From Alistipes montrealensis (GTDB lineage Bacteria; Bacteroidota; Bacteroidia; Bacteroidales; Rikenellaceae), in assembly GCF_018362775.1 (NCBI RefSeq), contig NZ_JAGYXY010000002.1, positions 473,035 to 537,034 on the forward strand: a stretch of 64,000 nucleotides of DNA. Reading direction: 5' to 3'. Shown here one piece after another: positions 52,731-60,561 of this stretch. Each line of letters begins with the position of its first letter. Within the stretch, counting starts at the first letter, position 1. Made by a program: the position numbers and the translations under genes. Under the pieces are notes generated by a model. The model did no database searches. It was given only the letters and a program-made list of their open reading frames with translations, and had not been told where the DNA came from.

Positions 52731-54035
52731 ATGAAGCTCAGCGAATTCCTTACATACTTCACCGACACGATTTTCCGGCGCGATGTCACCGAATGGCGCA
52801 ACCCCGTCGTCCGGTGGCTCGTCCAGCAATACAGGCTGTTGTTTTATACCGCCCGCGGCCTGCTCGAGCACGGAACCATCGTCCGCTCGGCGGCACTCAC
52901 CTTCTATACGCTGATGTCGCTCGTTCCGATCGTCGCCGTGGTCTTCGCCGTCGTGAAGGGCTTCGGGCTGGCCGACGGACTGGTCCAGAACCTTTACGCC
53001 CTTTTCCCCCAGAACCCGGACATCGTGGACTACGTGGTCCAGTTCGCCGAAAACGCCCTGGTCCGCACGCAGGGCGGCGTGGTTGCCGCCGTGGCCCTCG
53101 TGATGCTTTTCTGGGCCGTGATCCGGGTTTTCGGGTCGATCGAAAGCGCTTTCAACAACATCTGGGAAGTCAAAGTCGAACGCAGCATTACCCGCCAGTG
53201 GACCGACTATATCGCCGTGGTGATGATCGTCCCGATCCTTTGGATCGTAGCCAATGCCGTGGGCAACTACGCCGAGGAACTGCTCGGATTCGACGACAGT
53301 TGGTATTTCAGCCTGCTGTCGCACCTCGCTTCGATGTTCGTCATCTGGGTGATGTTCACCTTCCTCTACATCATCATCCCCAACGCCAAAGTGCGCTTCG
53401 GGAGTGCGCTGATGGCCGGTATCGTCGCCGGGACGATCTTCCTGCTGTTCCAGTGGGGATATGTCTACGTCCAGCGGTGGATGACCTCGTACAACGCCAT
53501 CTACGGCAGTTTCGCGGCACTGCCGCTGTTTCTGATCTGGATGCAGACCTCGTGGGAGATACTCCTTTTCGGCGGCGAGTTGTCGTTCGCCTACCAGAAT
53601 ATCGCACGTTTCGGTGAGGAGCGCGAGTCGCTCTTGATCAGCTACGACCAGCGCCGCAAAGTGCTGCTCGCGGTGATGCTCTCCGTCGTGCGGCATTTTC
53701 GCAATGAGGGTGGTACGATGCCTGCGGACGAAATCCGCGAACGGCTCGGCCTGCCCACGCGTATCGTCAACGACGTGCTGTTCCAACTGGTGCAGGCCGG
53801 GCAGTTGATCGCCGTGCGCAGCGGCGACGGCGAGCGTGAAATGGGATTCACCCCGGCGCATGACATTGCTTCGATGACCGTCTACGGTGTACTGGAAGCG
53901 GTCGAGCACTCGGGGCAAACCACATTCGACCTCGGGCAGACGCCCGAACTCGCACGTGTCGACCGCGAACTGGAAATGCTGAAAGAATCCGCCCGCAAAT
54001 CGCAGGACAACGTGCGGCTGGTGGACTTGCTGTAA
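52731..54035 (+). CDS. YihY/UPF0761-family inner membrane protein
   Basis: A 434-residue protein with about six membrane helices in the first 310 residues and a cytoplasmic winged-helix-like tail (about 320 to 434, with LGLPTRIVNDVLFQLVQAGQL). Family marks are SAALTFYTLMSLVPIVAV, AFNNIWEV and SYNAIYGSFAALPLFLIWMQTSW, giving the YihY (BrkB, formerly ribonuclease BN) family, whose function is not settled. It has its own strong promoter and may lead the following DUF2520-kdsC genes. Confidence 0.88.
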   Translation: MKLSEFLTYFTDTIFRRDVTEWRNPVVRWLVQQYRLLFYTARGLLEHGTIVRSAALTFYTLMSLVPIVAVVFAVVKGFGLADGLVQNLYALFPQNPDIVDYVVQFAENALVRTQGGVVAAVALVMLFWAVIRVFGSIESAFNNIWEVKVERSITRQWTDYIAVVMIVPILWIVANAVGNYAEELLGFDDSWYFSLLSHLASMFVIWVMFTFLYIIIPNAKVRFGSALMAGIVAGTIFLLFQWGYVYVQRWMTSYNAIYGSFAALPLFLIWMQTSWEILLFGGELSFAYQNIARFGEERESLLISYDQRRKVLLAVMLSVVRHFRNEGGTMPADEIRERLGLPTRIVNDVLFQLVQAGQLIAVRSGDGEREMGFTPAHDIASMTVYGVLEAVEHSGQTTFDLGQTPELARVDRELEMLKESARKSQDNVRLVDLL

Positions 54036-54055
54036 AACCCAAACAGGAAGAGCCT

Positions 54056-54835
54056 ATGAAACGCCTCGTCATCATCGGCAGCGGAAACCTCGCGGAAGCG
54101 CTGGCCCGTGCCGTCGCCAAGAGCGACCTGGAACTCGTGCAGATTTTCGCCCGCAATCCCGAACGGGCGCGCATTGTTGCGGAACAGTCTGCGACTGACT
54201 GGGCGACGCATCCCGAGATGCTTTGCAAGGAGGCGGACATCTACATCATCGCCGTCAGCGACAAGGCCGTGGAACACGTGGCTGCGACGCTTCCGATCCC
54301 CGAAGGCGCCGTCGTGGCCCACACCGCCGGCAGCGTGCCCCTCGCGGCTATTCCTGCGAAATTTGCCCGCCGGGCGGTTTTCTACCCGATGCAGACCTTC
54401 ACCAAAGGCCGTGAAGTGGACTTCTCGGTCATTCCGGTCTTCCTCGAAACAGCCTCTTCCGATTTGCGGCCCGAACTGGAGGAGTTCGCCCGGAAACTCT
54501 CCGGAACGGTCGTCTGGGCCACCTCCGCACAGCGCGTAAAAGTCCATCTCGCAGCGGTTTTCGCCTGCAACTTCGCCAATCACATGTATGCCGTGGGCGA
54601 ACGCATCGTCCGCAGTGCAGGGCTCGATTTCGATGTGCTGAAGCCGCTGATCGCCGAGACTGCGGCCAAGGCCTGCGACGCCCGTTCGCCGCTCGACGTG
54701 CAGACGGGGCCCGCCGTACGCAACGACTTTGCGACCAAAGCCCTCCACTGCGACCTGCTGTCGTTCGACCTTCGTTTGAAAAACATTTATTCTACGATAA
54801 GTCAAAGTATATGGGAAACTTCAAAGAAGATATAG
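54056..54835 (+). CDS. Rossmann-fold DUF2520 protein
   Basis: A 259-residue cytoplasmic protein. An N-terminal dinucleotide-binding motif IIGSGNLAEALA is followed by a C-terminal helical domain (VKVHLAAVFACNFANHMYAVGE) in the pattern of the DUF2520/Rossmann-like family related to F420-dependent NADP reductases and ketopantoate reductases. Substrate is unknown. It overlaps kdsC by 25 bases in another frame; the pair is conserved in Bacteroidota. Confidence 0.82.
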   Translation: MKRLVIIGSGNLAEALARAVAKSDLELVQIFARNPERARIVAEQSATDWATHPEMLCKEADIYIIAVSDKAVEHVAATLPIPEGAVVAHTAGSVPLAAIPAKFARRAVFYPMQTFTKGREVDFSVIPVFLETASSDLRPELEEFARKLSGTVVWATSAQRVKVHLAAVFACNFANHMYAVGERIVRSAGLDFDVLKPLIAETAAKACDARSPLDVQTGPAVRNDFATKALHCDLLSFDLRLKNIYSTISQSIWETSKKI

Positions 54836-55356
54836 CGCGCTGTGAAGCCTTCGTTTTCGATGTCGACGGCGTGATGACCGACGGGGGCATCATCCCCACG
54901 CTCGACGGCGATTTCATCCGCCGCTACAATGCCAAGGACGGTTATGCGCTGGCCTATGCGATCAAAATCGGCTATAAGGTCTGTATCATCACCGGCGGCC
55001 GGGGCCGGACGCTCGAAAACCGCCTCCGGATGCTCGGCATCGAGCATTTCTACGTCGACTGCATGGACAAGATCGCAGCCATCCGCGAATACATGGCCGG
55101 CCAGGGACTCGATCCGGCCAACGTGCTCTACATGGGCGACGATATCCCCGACCTGGAGTGTATGCGCGAAGTGGGCCTTCCGGTCTGCCCGGCAGACGCC
55201 GCGGCAGAGGTGATCGAGGCGTCGCGCTACGTCTCCGAGTTCCGGGGCGGTGAAGGGGCCGTGCGCGACATCGTCGAGCAGGTGCTGCGTGCCCGCGGCG
55301 ACTGGGCCCGCGATTCGCGGGGCGTTACGCCCTCGTCGCTCGCAGCGTCGCGGTAA
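54811..55356 (+). CDS. kdsC: 3-deoxy-D-manno-octulosonate-8-phosphate phosphatase KdsC
   Basis: A 181-residue HAD-superfamily phosphatase (subclass IIIA) that removes phosphate from KDO-8-P in lipopolysaccharide synthesis. HAD motif I is FDVDGVMTDG with the nucleophile Asp, motif II is IITGGRG, and motif IV is YMGDDIPDLECM; no cap domain is present, as in KdsC. Its start lies within the previous gene. A related YrbI-type nucleotide-sugar phosphatase is the main alternative. Confidence 0.9.
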   Translation: MGNFKEDIARCEAFVFDVDGVMTDGGIIPTLDGDFIRRYNAKDGYALAYAIKIGYKVCIITGGRGRTLENRLRMLGIEHFYVDCMDKIAAIREYMAGQGLDPANVLYMGDDIPDLECMREVGLPVCPADAAAEVIEASRYVSEFRGGEGAVRDIVEQVLRARGDWARDSRGVTPSSLAASR

Positions 55357-55371
55357 GGTTTTCCGGAAGAG

Positions 55372-55389
55372 GCCGGGTTTTTTCCCGGC
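55372..55389 (+). terminator. Hairpin after kdsC
   Basis: GCCGGG, a loop of six T, CCCGGC: a perfect 6-base GC stem, 16 bases after the kdsC stop. It may end the transcript or be part of the structured leader that follows. Confidence 0.5.
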
Positions 55390-55469
55390 AGACGGAAAAA
55401 GGTTTGGTCTGCTTTCTCTTCTTTCTTTGAAAGAAGGAGAAACTATGCGGGGTTTCCGGCTAAAATTTG

Positions 55470-55496
55470 TATCTTTGCCGGGCATAAAGCCCGGCT
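55470..55496 (+). promoter_or_regulatory. First -7 box and hairpin in the flippase leader
   Basis: TATCTTTG at 55470-55477 exactly matches the -7 consensus and runs directly into GCCGGGC-ATAAA-GCCCGGC, a perfect 7-base stem. No suitable -33 box is seen. A transcript from here would start inside the hairpin. Confidence 0.4.
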
Positions 55497-55531
55497 TGGA
55501 TAGGCTGCGCCTCGGCAAATCCTCGTAAAAC

Positions 55532-55562
55532 TTGGTTCTGCCCTCGCCTTGCGCTATCTTTG
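55532..55562 (+). promoter_or_regulatory. Promoter of the flippase operon
   Basis: TTGG at 55532-55535, a 19-base spacer and an exact TATCTTTG at 55555-55562 lie 20 bases upstream of the ATG. Confidence 0.65.
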
Positions 55563-55581
55563 CAGGCTACAAGCCTCCGTT

Positions 55582-57048
55582 ATGCTCGAAAAACTGGCCA
55601 AACAAACTGCCGTCTACGGCATCAGCACCATCGTAGTAAGGTTCCTGAGCTACCTGCTCACGCCTTACTATACCCGTGTTTTCGGGCAGGAGACCTATGG
55701 TATCGTTACCGACATCTATGCCCTTATTCCGCTGGCTCTCACGCTCCTGACGATGGGCATGGAGTCGAGCTATTTCCGTTTTTCGGCCAAGGCCGAGGCG
55801 GCGGGCGGCGATGTGAAGGCGGCCAAACGGCGGCTTTTTGCCACGACGTGGGGTGTCACCTCGCTCGCGGCGGCGGTGTTCTTCCTTGCAATGGCCTTTT
55901 TCTGCGACGGCATTGCCCGCATGATGGGCGAGGCCTATGTTGCACACCCCGAATATGTCGTCTGGGTCGGCCTGATCATCCTTTTCGACGTTTGGGCCTG
56001 CATTCCCTTCTCGCGGCTGCGCGAACAGGGCCGTGCCATGACTTTCGTGGGACTGAAGGCCTTCAACGTGGTTCTGAACGTGGTGCTGGCCTTCGGGTTC
56101 GGCGCCGCGGGGCTTTTCGCTACGGAGTTCGGTGTGGGATGGGTCTTCGTCGCCAACTTCATTGCCAGCGCCGTAACGTGGCTGGCGATCCTGGCCACCG
56201 TCGACCGCACGGTCCCGAAGATCAATTGGGCGCTGCTCGCCGCAATCTTTGTTTATTCGCTACCGCTCCTGGTAGGCGGACTTGCCGGCACGGCCAACGA
56301 GTTCATCGACCGTCAACTGATCAAATACCTCGTTCCGGAGGGCGCTATGGCGCAGGTGGGTATCTACGGCGCCATCACCAAGATCGCCGTGGTGATGATG
56401 CTTTTCTACCAGATGTACCGCCTTGCCGCCGAGCCGTTCTTCCTCTCGAATTTCAAGAAATCGGATTTCGTGCAGATGAACGCCGCGGCGTTGAAGTACT
56501 ACGTTATGGCCTCGATGGTGATCTTCCTCGGCATCGCGCTGTTCCGCGACCTCTTCGCGCTGATCGTGGGCCGGGACTTCCGCGAAGGCATCTTCATCCT
56601 CCCGGTGGTGCTCGGGGCGAACGTGCTGACGGGCGTCTGGCTCAACCTTTCGTTCTGGTACAAACGCGAGGAACGGACTTCGCTGGCCATCGTCGTTACG
56701 GGTGCGGGACTTGTCGCCATCACCGTTTTCGGTTTCTGGCTGATTCCGCTGTGGGGCTACTACGGGGCTGCCTGGGCACGCCTGGCGAGCGAATCGGTCA
56801 TGGTCGCTGTCAGTTGGTGGCTCAATCGCCGCTACTACCCGACGCCCTACGACTGGCGGCATATCGGCGAGTATGTCGGTGTGGCGCTCGTGGTTTTTGC
56901 CGCCTGCGAGGCCTTGACCGCCTTTGCGGACAATATGTTTGTAAGCTATGCGTTTAATATAGTGCTTTTTGCGTTGTATGCCGCCTACCTCGTCCGCCGC
57001 GAGCGGATCGACCTGGGGGCGATGCTGCGCGCATTCCTGCACCGGTAA
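55582..57048 (+). CDS. Polysaccharide/lipid flippase (MOP superfamily)
   Basis: A 488-residue polytopic membrane protein starting at ATG 55582 (MLEKLAKQTAVYGIS); the upstream ATG at 55549 lies over the promoter and is unlikely. About 12 to 14 helices with the typical N-terminal VRFLSYLLTPYYTRVFGQETYGIV place it with Wzx/RfbX polysaccharide exporters of the MATE-like MOP superfamily. It would flip undecaprenyl-linked glycans. It leads a set of genes of unrelated function and is not in a glycan gene cluster, so it may act in a general pathway such as lipid II or O-antigen export. Confidence 0.83.
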   Translation: MLEKLAKQTAVYGISTIVVRFLSYLLTPYYTRVFGQETYGIVTDIYALIPLALTLLTMGMESSYFRFSAKAEAAGGDVKAAKRRLFATTWGVTSLAAAVFFLAMAFFCDGIARMMGEAYVAHPEYVVWVGLIILFDVWACIPFSRLREQGRAMTFVGLKAFNVVLNVVLAFGFGAAGLFATEFGVGWVFVANFIASAVTWLAILATVDRTVPKINWALLAAIFVYSLPLLVGGLAGTANEFIDRQLIKYLVPEGAMAQVGIYGAITKIAVVMMLFYQMYRLAAEPFFLSNFKKSDFVQMNAAALKYYVMASMVIFLGIALFRDLFALIVGRDFREGIFILPVVLGANVLTGVWLNLSFWYKREERTSLAIVVTGAGLVAITVFGFWLIPLWGYYGAAWARLASESVMVAVSWWLNRRYYPTPYDWRHIGEYVGVALVVFAACEALTAFADNMFVSYAFNIVLFALYAAYLVRRERIDLGAMLRAFLHR

Positions 57049-57062
57049 AATTGAATTGGAGT

Positions 57063-57764
57063 ATGCAGAAACGACTTTTTCCCCGAATTGCAGCCGCGGC
57101 CACGGCCGTCCTGCTCCTCGCCGCCTGCGGCCAACCCCGCCCGACTGGCTCCGCCGAGGTGTTGCTGCATACCACGGCGGGCGACATCCGTATCGAACTC
57201 GATAGCCGTACGCCCCTTCACCGGGACAATTTCCTGAAACTGACCCGCGAAGGATTTTTCGATTCGGTCCTTTTCCACCGTGTGATCGCCGATTTTATGA
57301 TCCAGGCCGGCGATCCCGCTTCGCGCCGGGCTCCGGCGGGCAAAATGCTCGGCGAGGCCGATGCAGGCTACCTGATTCCGGCCGAAATCGTCTACCCGGC
57401 GTTGGCGCATACGCGCGGTGCATTGGCTGCGGCCCGGACGCCCGATGAGATGAACCCCGACCGGAAATCCTCCGGAAGTCAGTTCTATATCGTTTGGGGC
57501 AATACTTTCGAGGACGAGGTGATCGATAGAATGCAGGAGCGGATTTCGGCGGCCACCGACGGCCGAATCGTAATCCCCGACTCGCTGCGTGCACTCTATA
57601 AAACCATAGGCGGCACGCCGTTCCTCGACGGACAATATACTGTCTTCGGCCGTGTGACCGAAGGGCTGGAGGTCGTCGAAGCTATCCAGGGCGTCGAGAC
57701 CGATCCGGCCGGCCGGCCGCTGGAAGACGTACGGATACTCAGCGCCGAGGTGGTGGAAAAATAG
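57063..57764 (+). CDS. Cyclophilin-type peptidyl-prolyl isomerase lipoprotein
   Basis: A 233-residue lipoprotein from ATG 57063 (Cys22 in LLAACGQPRP); an upstream TTG at 57051 is weaker. The cyclophilin fold is shown by LHTTAGDIRIEL, FFDSVLFHRVIADFMIQAGDP with the catalytic Arg, and GSQFYIVWG. An insertion of about 45 residues (DEVIDRMQERISAATDGR...) separates FYI from the final FLDGQYTVFGRVTEGLEVV, as in other Bacteroidota. It probably helps fold outer-envelope proteins. Confidence 0.9.
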   Translation: MQKRLFPRIAAAATAVLLLAACGQPRPTGSAEVLLHTTAGDIRIELDSRTPLHRDNFLKLTREGFFDSVLFHRVIADFMIQAGDPASRRAPAGKMLGEADAGYLIPAEIVYPALAHTRGALAAARTPDEMNPDRKSSGSQFYIVWGNTFEDEVIDRMQERISAATDGRIVIPDSLRALYKTIGGTPFLDGQYTVFGRVTEGLEVVEAIQGVETDPAGRPLEDVRILSAEVVEK

Positions 57765-57770
57765 ACGGAA

Positions 57771-57953
57771 ATGAAGAAATCGACCGGAAAAATCGTGGTG
57801 ATGGGCGTGAGTTTCGCGCTTTTCCTCGGCGGAGTCGCCGCCCTCCAGATGGAACGGGGTACGGCGCGTACCGTCATCCTCGCACTGGTTTTTGCGGGAT
57901 TATTGACAATCGCCGGTGTGCAGACAGCCTGCCGGTTGAAAAACAGGAAATAA
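57771..57953 (+). CDS. Small two-helix membrane protein
   Basis: A 60-residue protein with two hydrophobic helices (about 8 to 26 and 34 to 52) and basic ends (MKKSTGK, CRLKNRK). It is 6 bases after the cyclophilin gene and one base before holB, in a tightly packed operon, which supports it being real. I do not recognise a function. Confidence 0.65.
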   Translation: MKKSTGKIVVMGVSFALFLGGVAALQMERGTARTVILALVFAGLLTIAGVQTACRLKNRK

Positions 57954-57954
57954 G

Positions 57955-59100
57955 ATGCGTTTTGCGGACATAACGGGACAGGAGGATTTGAAACGGCACT
58001 TGACGCAGTCGGTCGACGCCGGGCGTGTGAGCCATGCCCAGCTCTTCACGGGCACGGCGGGTTCCGGGGCGCTGGCTTTGGCCGTGGCCTACATCCAGTA
58101 CCTCTGCTGCCGCCATCGCCGCGACGGCGACTCGTGCGGCGAATGCCCCGACTGCAAGCAGATCGCGGCGCTGGCGCACCCCGACCTGCATTTGGTCTTC
58201 CCGGTTAACAAGCAGGGCAAGAAATCGGGCGAAGTGATGCGCAGCGACGAATTCCTGCCGCTGTTCCGGGCTTTGTTCGGCGAGCGCGGCGGGTACTTTT
58301 CGCCGCAGGACTGGTACGACCGCCTCGACCTGGGCAAGACGCTCAAAGGCATGATCGCGGCCCGCGAGGCCGACGAGATTATCCGCAAGTTGTCGTTCAA
58401 GAGTTTCGAGGCCGATTATAAGACCATGCTGATCTGGCTTCCGGAGGCGATGAACGAGGAGGCGGCGAACAAGATACTTAAAATCCTCGAGGAGCCGTGG
58501 GACCGTACGCTTTTCATCCTGGTCTCGGAGCACCCCGACCGCCTGCTGCCGACGATCATTTCGCGGACGCAGGAGGTGGCCGTGCCCCGCATCGCACCCG
58601 ACGTGCTGGAACGTGTGGCGCGTGAACGGGGCGTGACCGATCCGTTGCAGGCCCGTAATATGGCGCGCCTGGCGGGGGGCGACCTGCTGGAACTGGGCCA
58701 CCTGGTTGCGGGTGAGAGCGATGCGCTCCGCAAGGAGCATTTCGATCTTTTCTGCGGTCTGATGCGCCTGAGCTATAACGATAAGCACCTCGAACTGGTC
58801 ACCTGGGCCGAGGATGCCGCGCAGCTCACCCGCGAACAGCAGCGGGCGTTCCTGCGCGATGCGGCGCGGCTTTTGCGCGAGAGCTTCATGCTCCACGCCG
58901 GCATCCGCGAGGTCAGCTACCTCTGGGGCGAGGAGCTGGCTTTCTGTTCGAAATTCGCCCCTTTCGTCGGCTCGCAGAATATCGAGCCGCTGATCGCCGA
59001 GATCGAGAGTGCCGCCGCGCAAATTGCGCAGAACGGCAATCCGACGATCGTATTTACCCATTTTGCCCTCTCGGTGAGCAAGATGATAAAACGTTTGTAA
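57955..59100 (+). CDS. holB: DNA polymerase III delta' subunit
   Basis: A 381-residue clamp-loader protein. The N-terminal AAA+-like domain has QLFTGTAGSGALALA at the Walker A place, changed as in non-hydrolysing delta' subunits. The zinc module with four Cys is CCRHRRDGDSCGECPDC. LIWLPEAMNEEAANKILKILEEP and SRTQEV (the sensor 1 and SRC-like region) are also typical. It stacks in the clamp loader that puts the beta clamp on DNA. folK follows after 3 bases. Confidence 0.88.
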   Translation: MRFADITGQEDLKRHLTQSVDAGRVSHAQLFTGTAGSGALALAVAYIQYLCCRHRRDGDSCGECPDCKQIAALAHPDLHLVFPVNKQGKKSGEVMRSDEFLPLFRALFGERGGYFSPQDWYDRLDLGKTLKGMIAAREADEIIRKLSFKSFEADYKTMLIWLPEAMNEEAANKILKILEEPWDRTLFILVSEHPDRLLPTIISRTQEVAVPRIAPDVLERVARERGVTDPLQARNMARLAGGDLLELGHLVAGESDALRKEHFDLFCGLMRLSYNDKHLELVTWAEDAAQLTREQQRAFLRDAARLLRESFMLHAGIREVSYLWGEELAFCSKFAPFVGSQNIEPLIAEIESAAAQIAQNGNPTIVFTHFALSVSKMIKRL

Positions 59101-59103
59101 TTT

Positions 59104-59595
59104 ATGGCACGTGTGGCACTTCTTTTAGGCGGCAACCAGGGCGATGTGAAACGAACCCTGCAAACGGCACAGCAGTTGATCAACTCCCGTGTGGGAGCCG
59201 TGCTGCGCTGTTCGCACCGTTACGAGAGCGAGCCGTGGGGATTCCCGGCCGCGGAGCATTTTTCAAACCAGGCGCTGGAGGTCTCCACCGACCTCACGCC
59301 GCTCGAAGTGCTCGACGCCTGCCAGCAGATCGAGCGCGAACTGGGCCGCAACCGCGCCGCCGAGCTAATCGAGAAGGCCTCTTCGGGCGCTGCGTACTGT
59401 TCGCGGCCGATCGACATCGACATCATTTTCTACGACGACGAAGTGATCGACGACGAACGCCTCTCGGTTCCCCATCCGCTGCTTGCCGAGCGGGAGTTTG
59501 CCCTGACGCCGCTCTGCGAGATTATGCGCCAGCGGCAGCATCCCGTGACGGGTGTCACCGTCGGCGAGATGCTGGATGCGCTCCGAAACAAATAG
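59104..59595 (+). CDS. folK: 6-hydroxymethyl-7,8-dihydropterin pyrophosphokinase
   Basis: A 163-residue HPPK of folate synthesis. Signature parts are LLLGGNQGDVKRTLQTA, SHRYESEPWGF, FSNQALEVSTDLTPLEVL, and the metal and substrate block RPIDIDIIFYDD followed by VPHPLLAEREFAL. Length is normal. It lies between holB and a lipoprotein gene in the plus-strand operon. Confidence 0.93.
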   Translation: MARVALLLGGNQGDVKRTLQTAQQLINSRVGAVLRCSHRYESEPWGFPAAEHFSNQALEVSTDLTPLEVLDACQQIERELGRNRAAELIEKASSGAAYCSRPIDIDIIFYDDEVIDDERLSVPHPLLAEREFALTPLCEIMRQRQHPVTGVTVGEMLDALRNK

Positions 59596-59601
59596 ACGGG
59601 T

Positions 59602-60561
59602 ATGAACGCAAAACGAATCATATTGCTTCTGGCTGCCGCCGCGGTGACGGCGGGGTGCTTCAAGGACGTGTCGTATAAGACGAACTACATCCTCAAGCCC
59701 CTCGCGCAGGAACTGTCGGGCGACCCGAGCCTGCCGTTCGAAGGGCTGAAAGCCTACGCTTTCTCCGCCGATACGGCCTTCTATACCGTGGCCTCCTACG
59801 AGGATGCGCTCAACGGCGTCATTTCGCTCAAGGACAATCCTGCCGATCAGATTTCCACTCCGCTCGCCACGGCCGAGCCCTATGTGCAGGAAGGGACGGT
59901 AGGCTGGGTGCAGATGCCGCTTTCGAGTCCTACGCAAATGATCCTCGCCGTCGATCCGACGCATCGGATTTACGCCTATACGCAGCAGGAACTGGGCGAA
60001 AACCTCCCCAACCTCTATGTCTCGCTGGTCTTCAAGGCCTGGAAGGAGGGCTTTTCCTACAAGGACGGCAACTGGAGTTTCTACAACGAATTCTATACGC
60101 CTCCCACCTACCTCGACTGCCTTATCGACCCCTCGGTCCAGGCCGAGGAGGGTGGCCCCACGGCTGAAATTTCCAGCCTGAAGGCCTATGCCTTCGCCGC
60201 CGATACCACGGCGTGGTACATTGCTTCCTACGACGATGCCGTCGCCGGAAAGATCACGTCGAAGAGCGACGATTCGTTCACGCGTACGAATCCTAACTTT
60301 ACGGCTTACAAGGAGGACAACTCGACGCTCTATAAGATGAAAGTGTCGGCCCAGACCCTGATGGTGGTCGTTGTCGACCGCACCAACCGCCTCTATGCCT
60401 ATTCGAAGCAGGAGGTCGACCTCGACGGCGAATCGGTGATGCTTCCCGTCGTCTTCCGCCCGTGGCATGCCGCGTGGATCTATGTCGAGGACGGCTGGCG
60501 CGTCGTCAATCCGGCGCACGCCCCCGGAACGGACACTCAAACACAATCCCGACGCCGATGA
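59602..60561 (+). CDS. Lipoprotein with two tandem repeats, unknown function
   Basis: A 319-residue lipoprotein (Cys19 in VTAGCFKD). Residues about 48 to 165 and 191 to 305 are two copies of one module, each beginning LKAYAF(S/A)ADT and ending with (I/L)YAY(T/S)(Q/K)QE, so an internal duplication is evident. No known domain is recognised. The last residues (TQTQSRRR) share bases with the start of the next gene through an ATGA overlap, so both are made together. Confidence 0.7.
   Translation: MNAKRIILLLAAAAVTAGCFKDVSYKTNYILKPLAQELSGDPSLPFEGLKAYAFSADTAFYTVASYEDALNGVISLKDNPADQISTPLATAEPYVQEGTVGWVQMPLSSPTQMILAVDPTHRIYAYTQQELGENLPNLYVSLVFKAWKEGFSYKDGNWSFYNEFYTPPTYLDCLIDPSVQAEEGGPTAEISSLKAYAFAADTTAWYIASYDDAVAGKITSKSDDSFTRTNPNFTAYKEDNSTLYKMKVSAQTLMVVVVDRTNRLYAYSKQEVDLDGESVMLPVVFRPWHAAWIYVEDGWRVVNPAHAPGTDTQTQSRRR

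Noticed and set aside
55549-55581. Upstream ATG start for the flippase gene
   Set aside because: It overlaps the TATCTTTG -7 box; homologous flippases begin near MLEKLAKQ.
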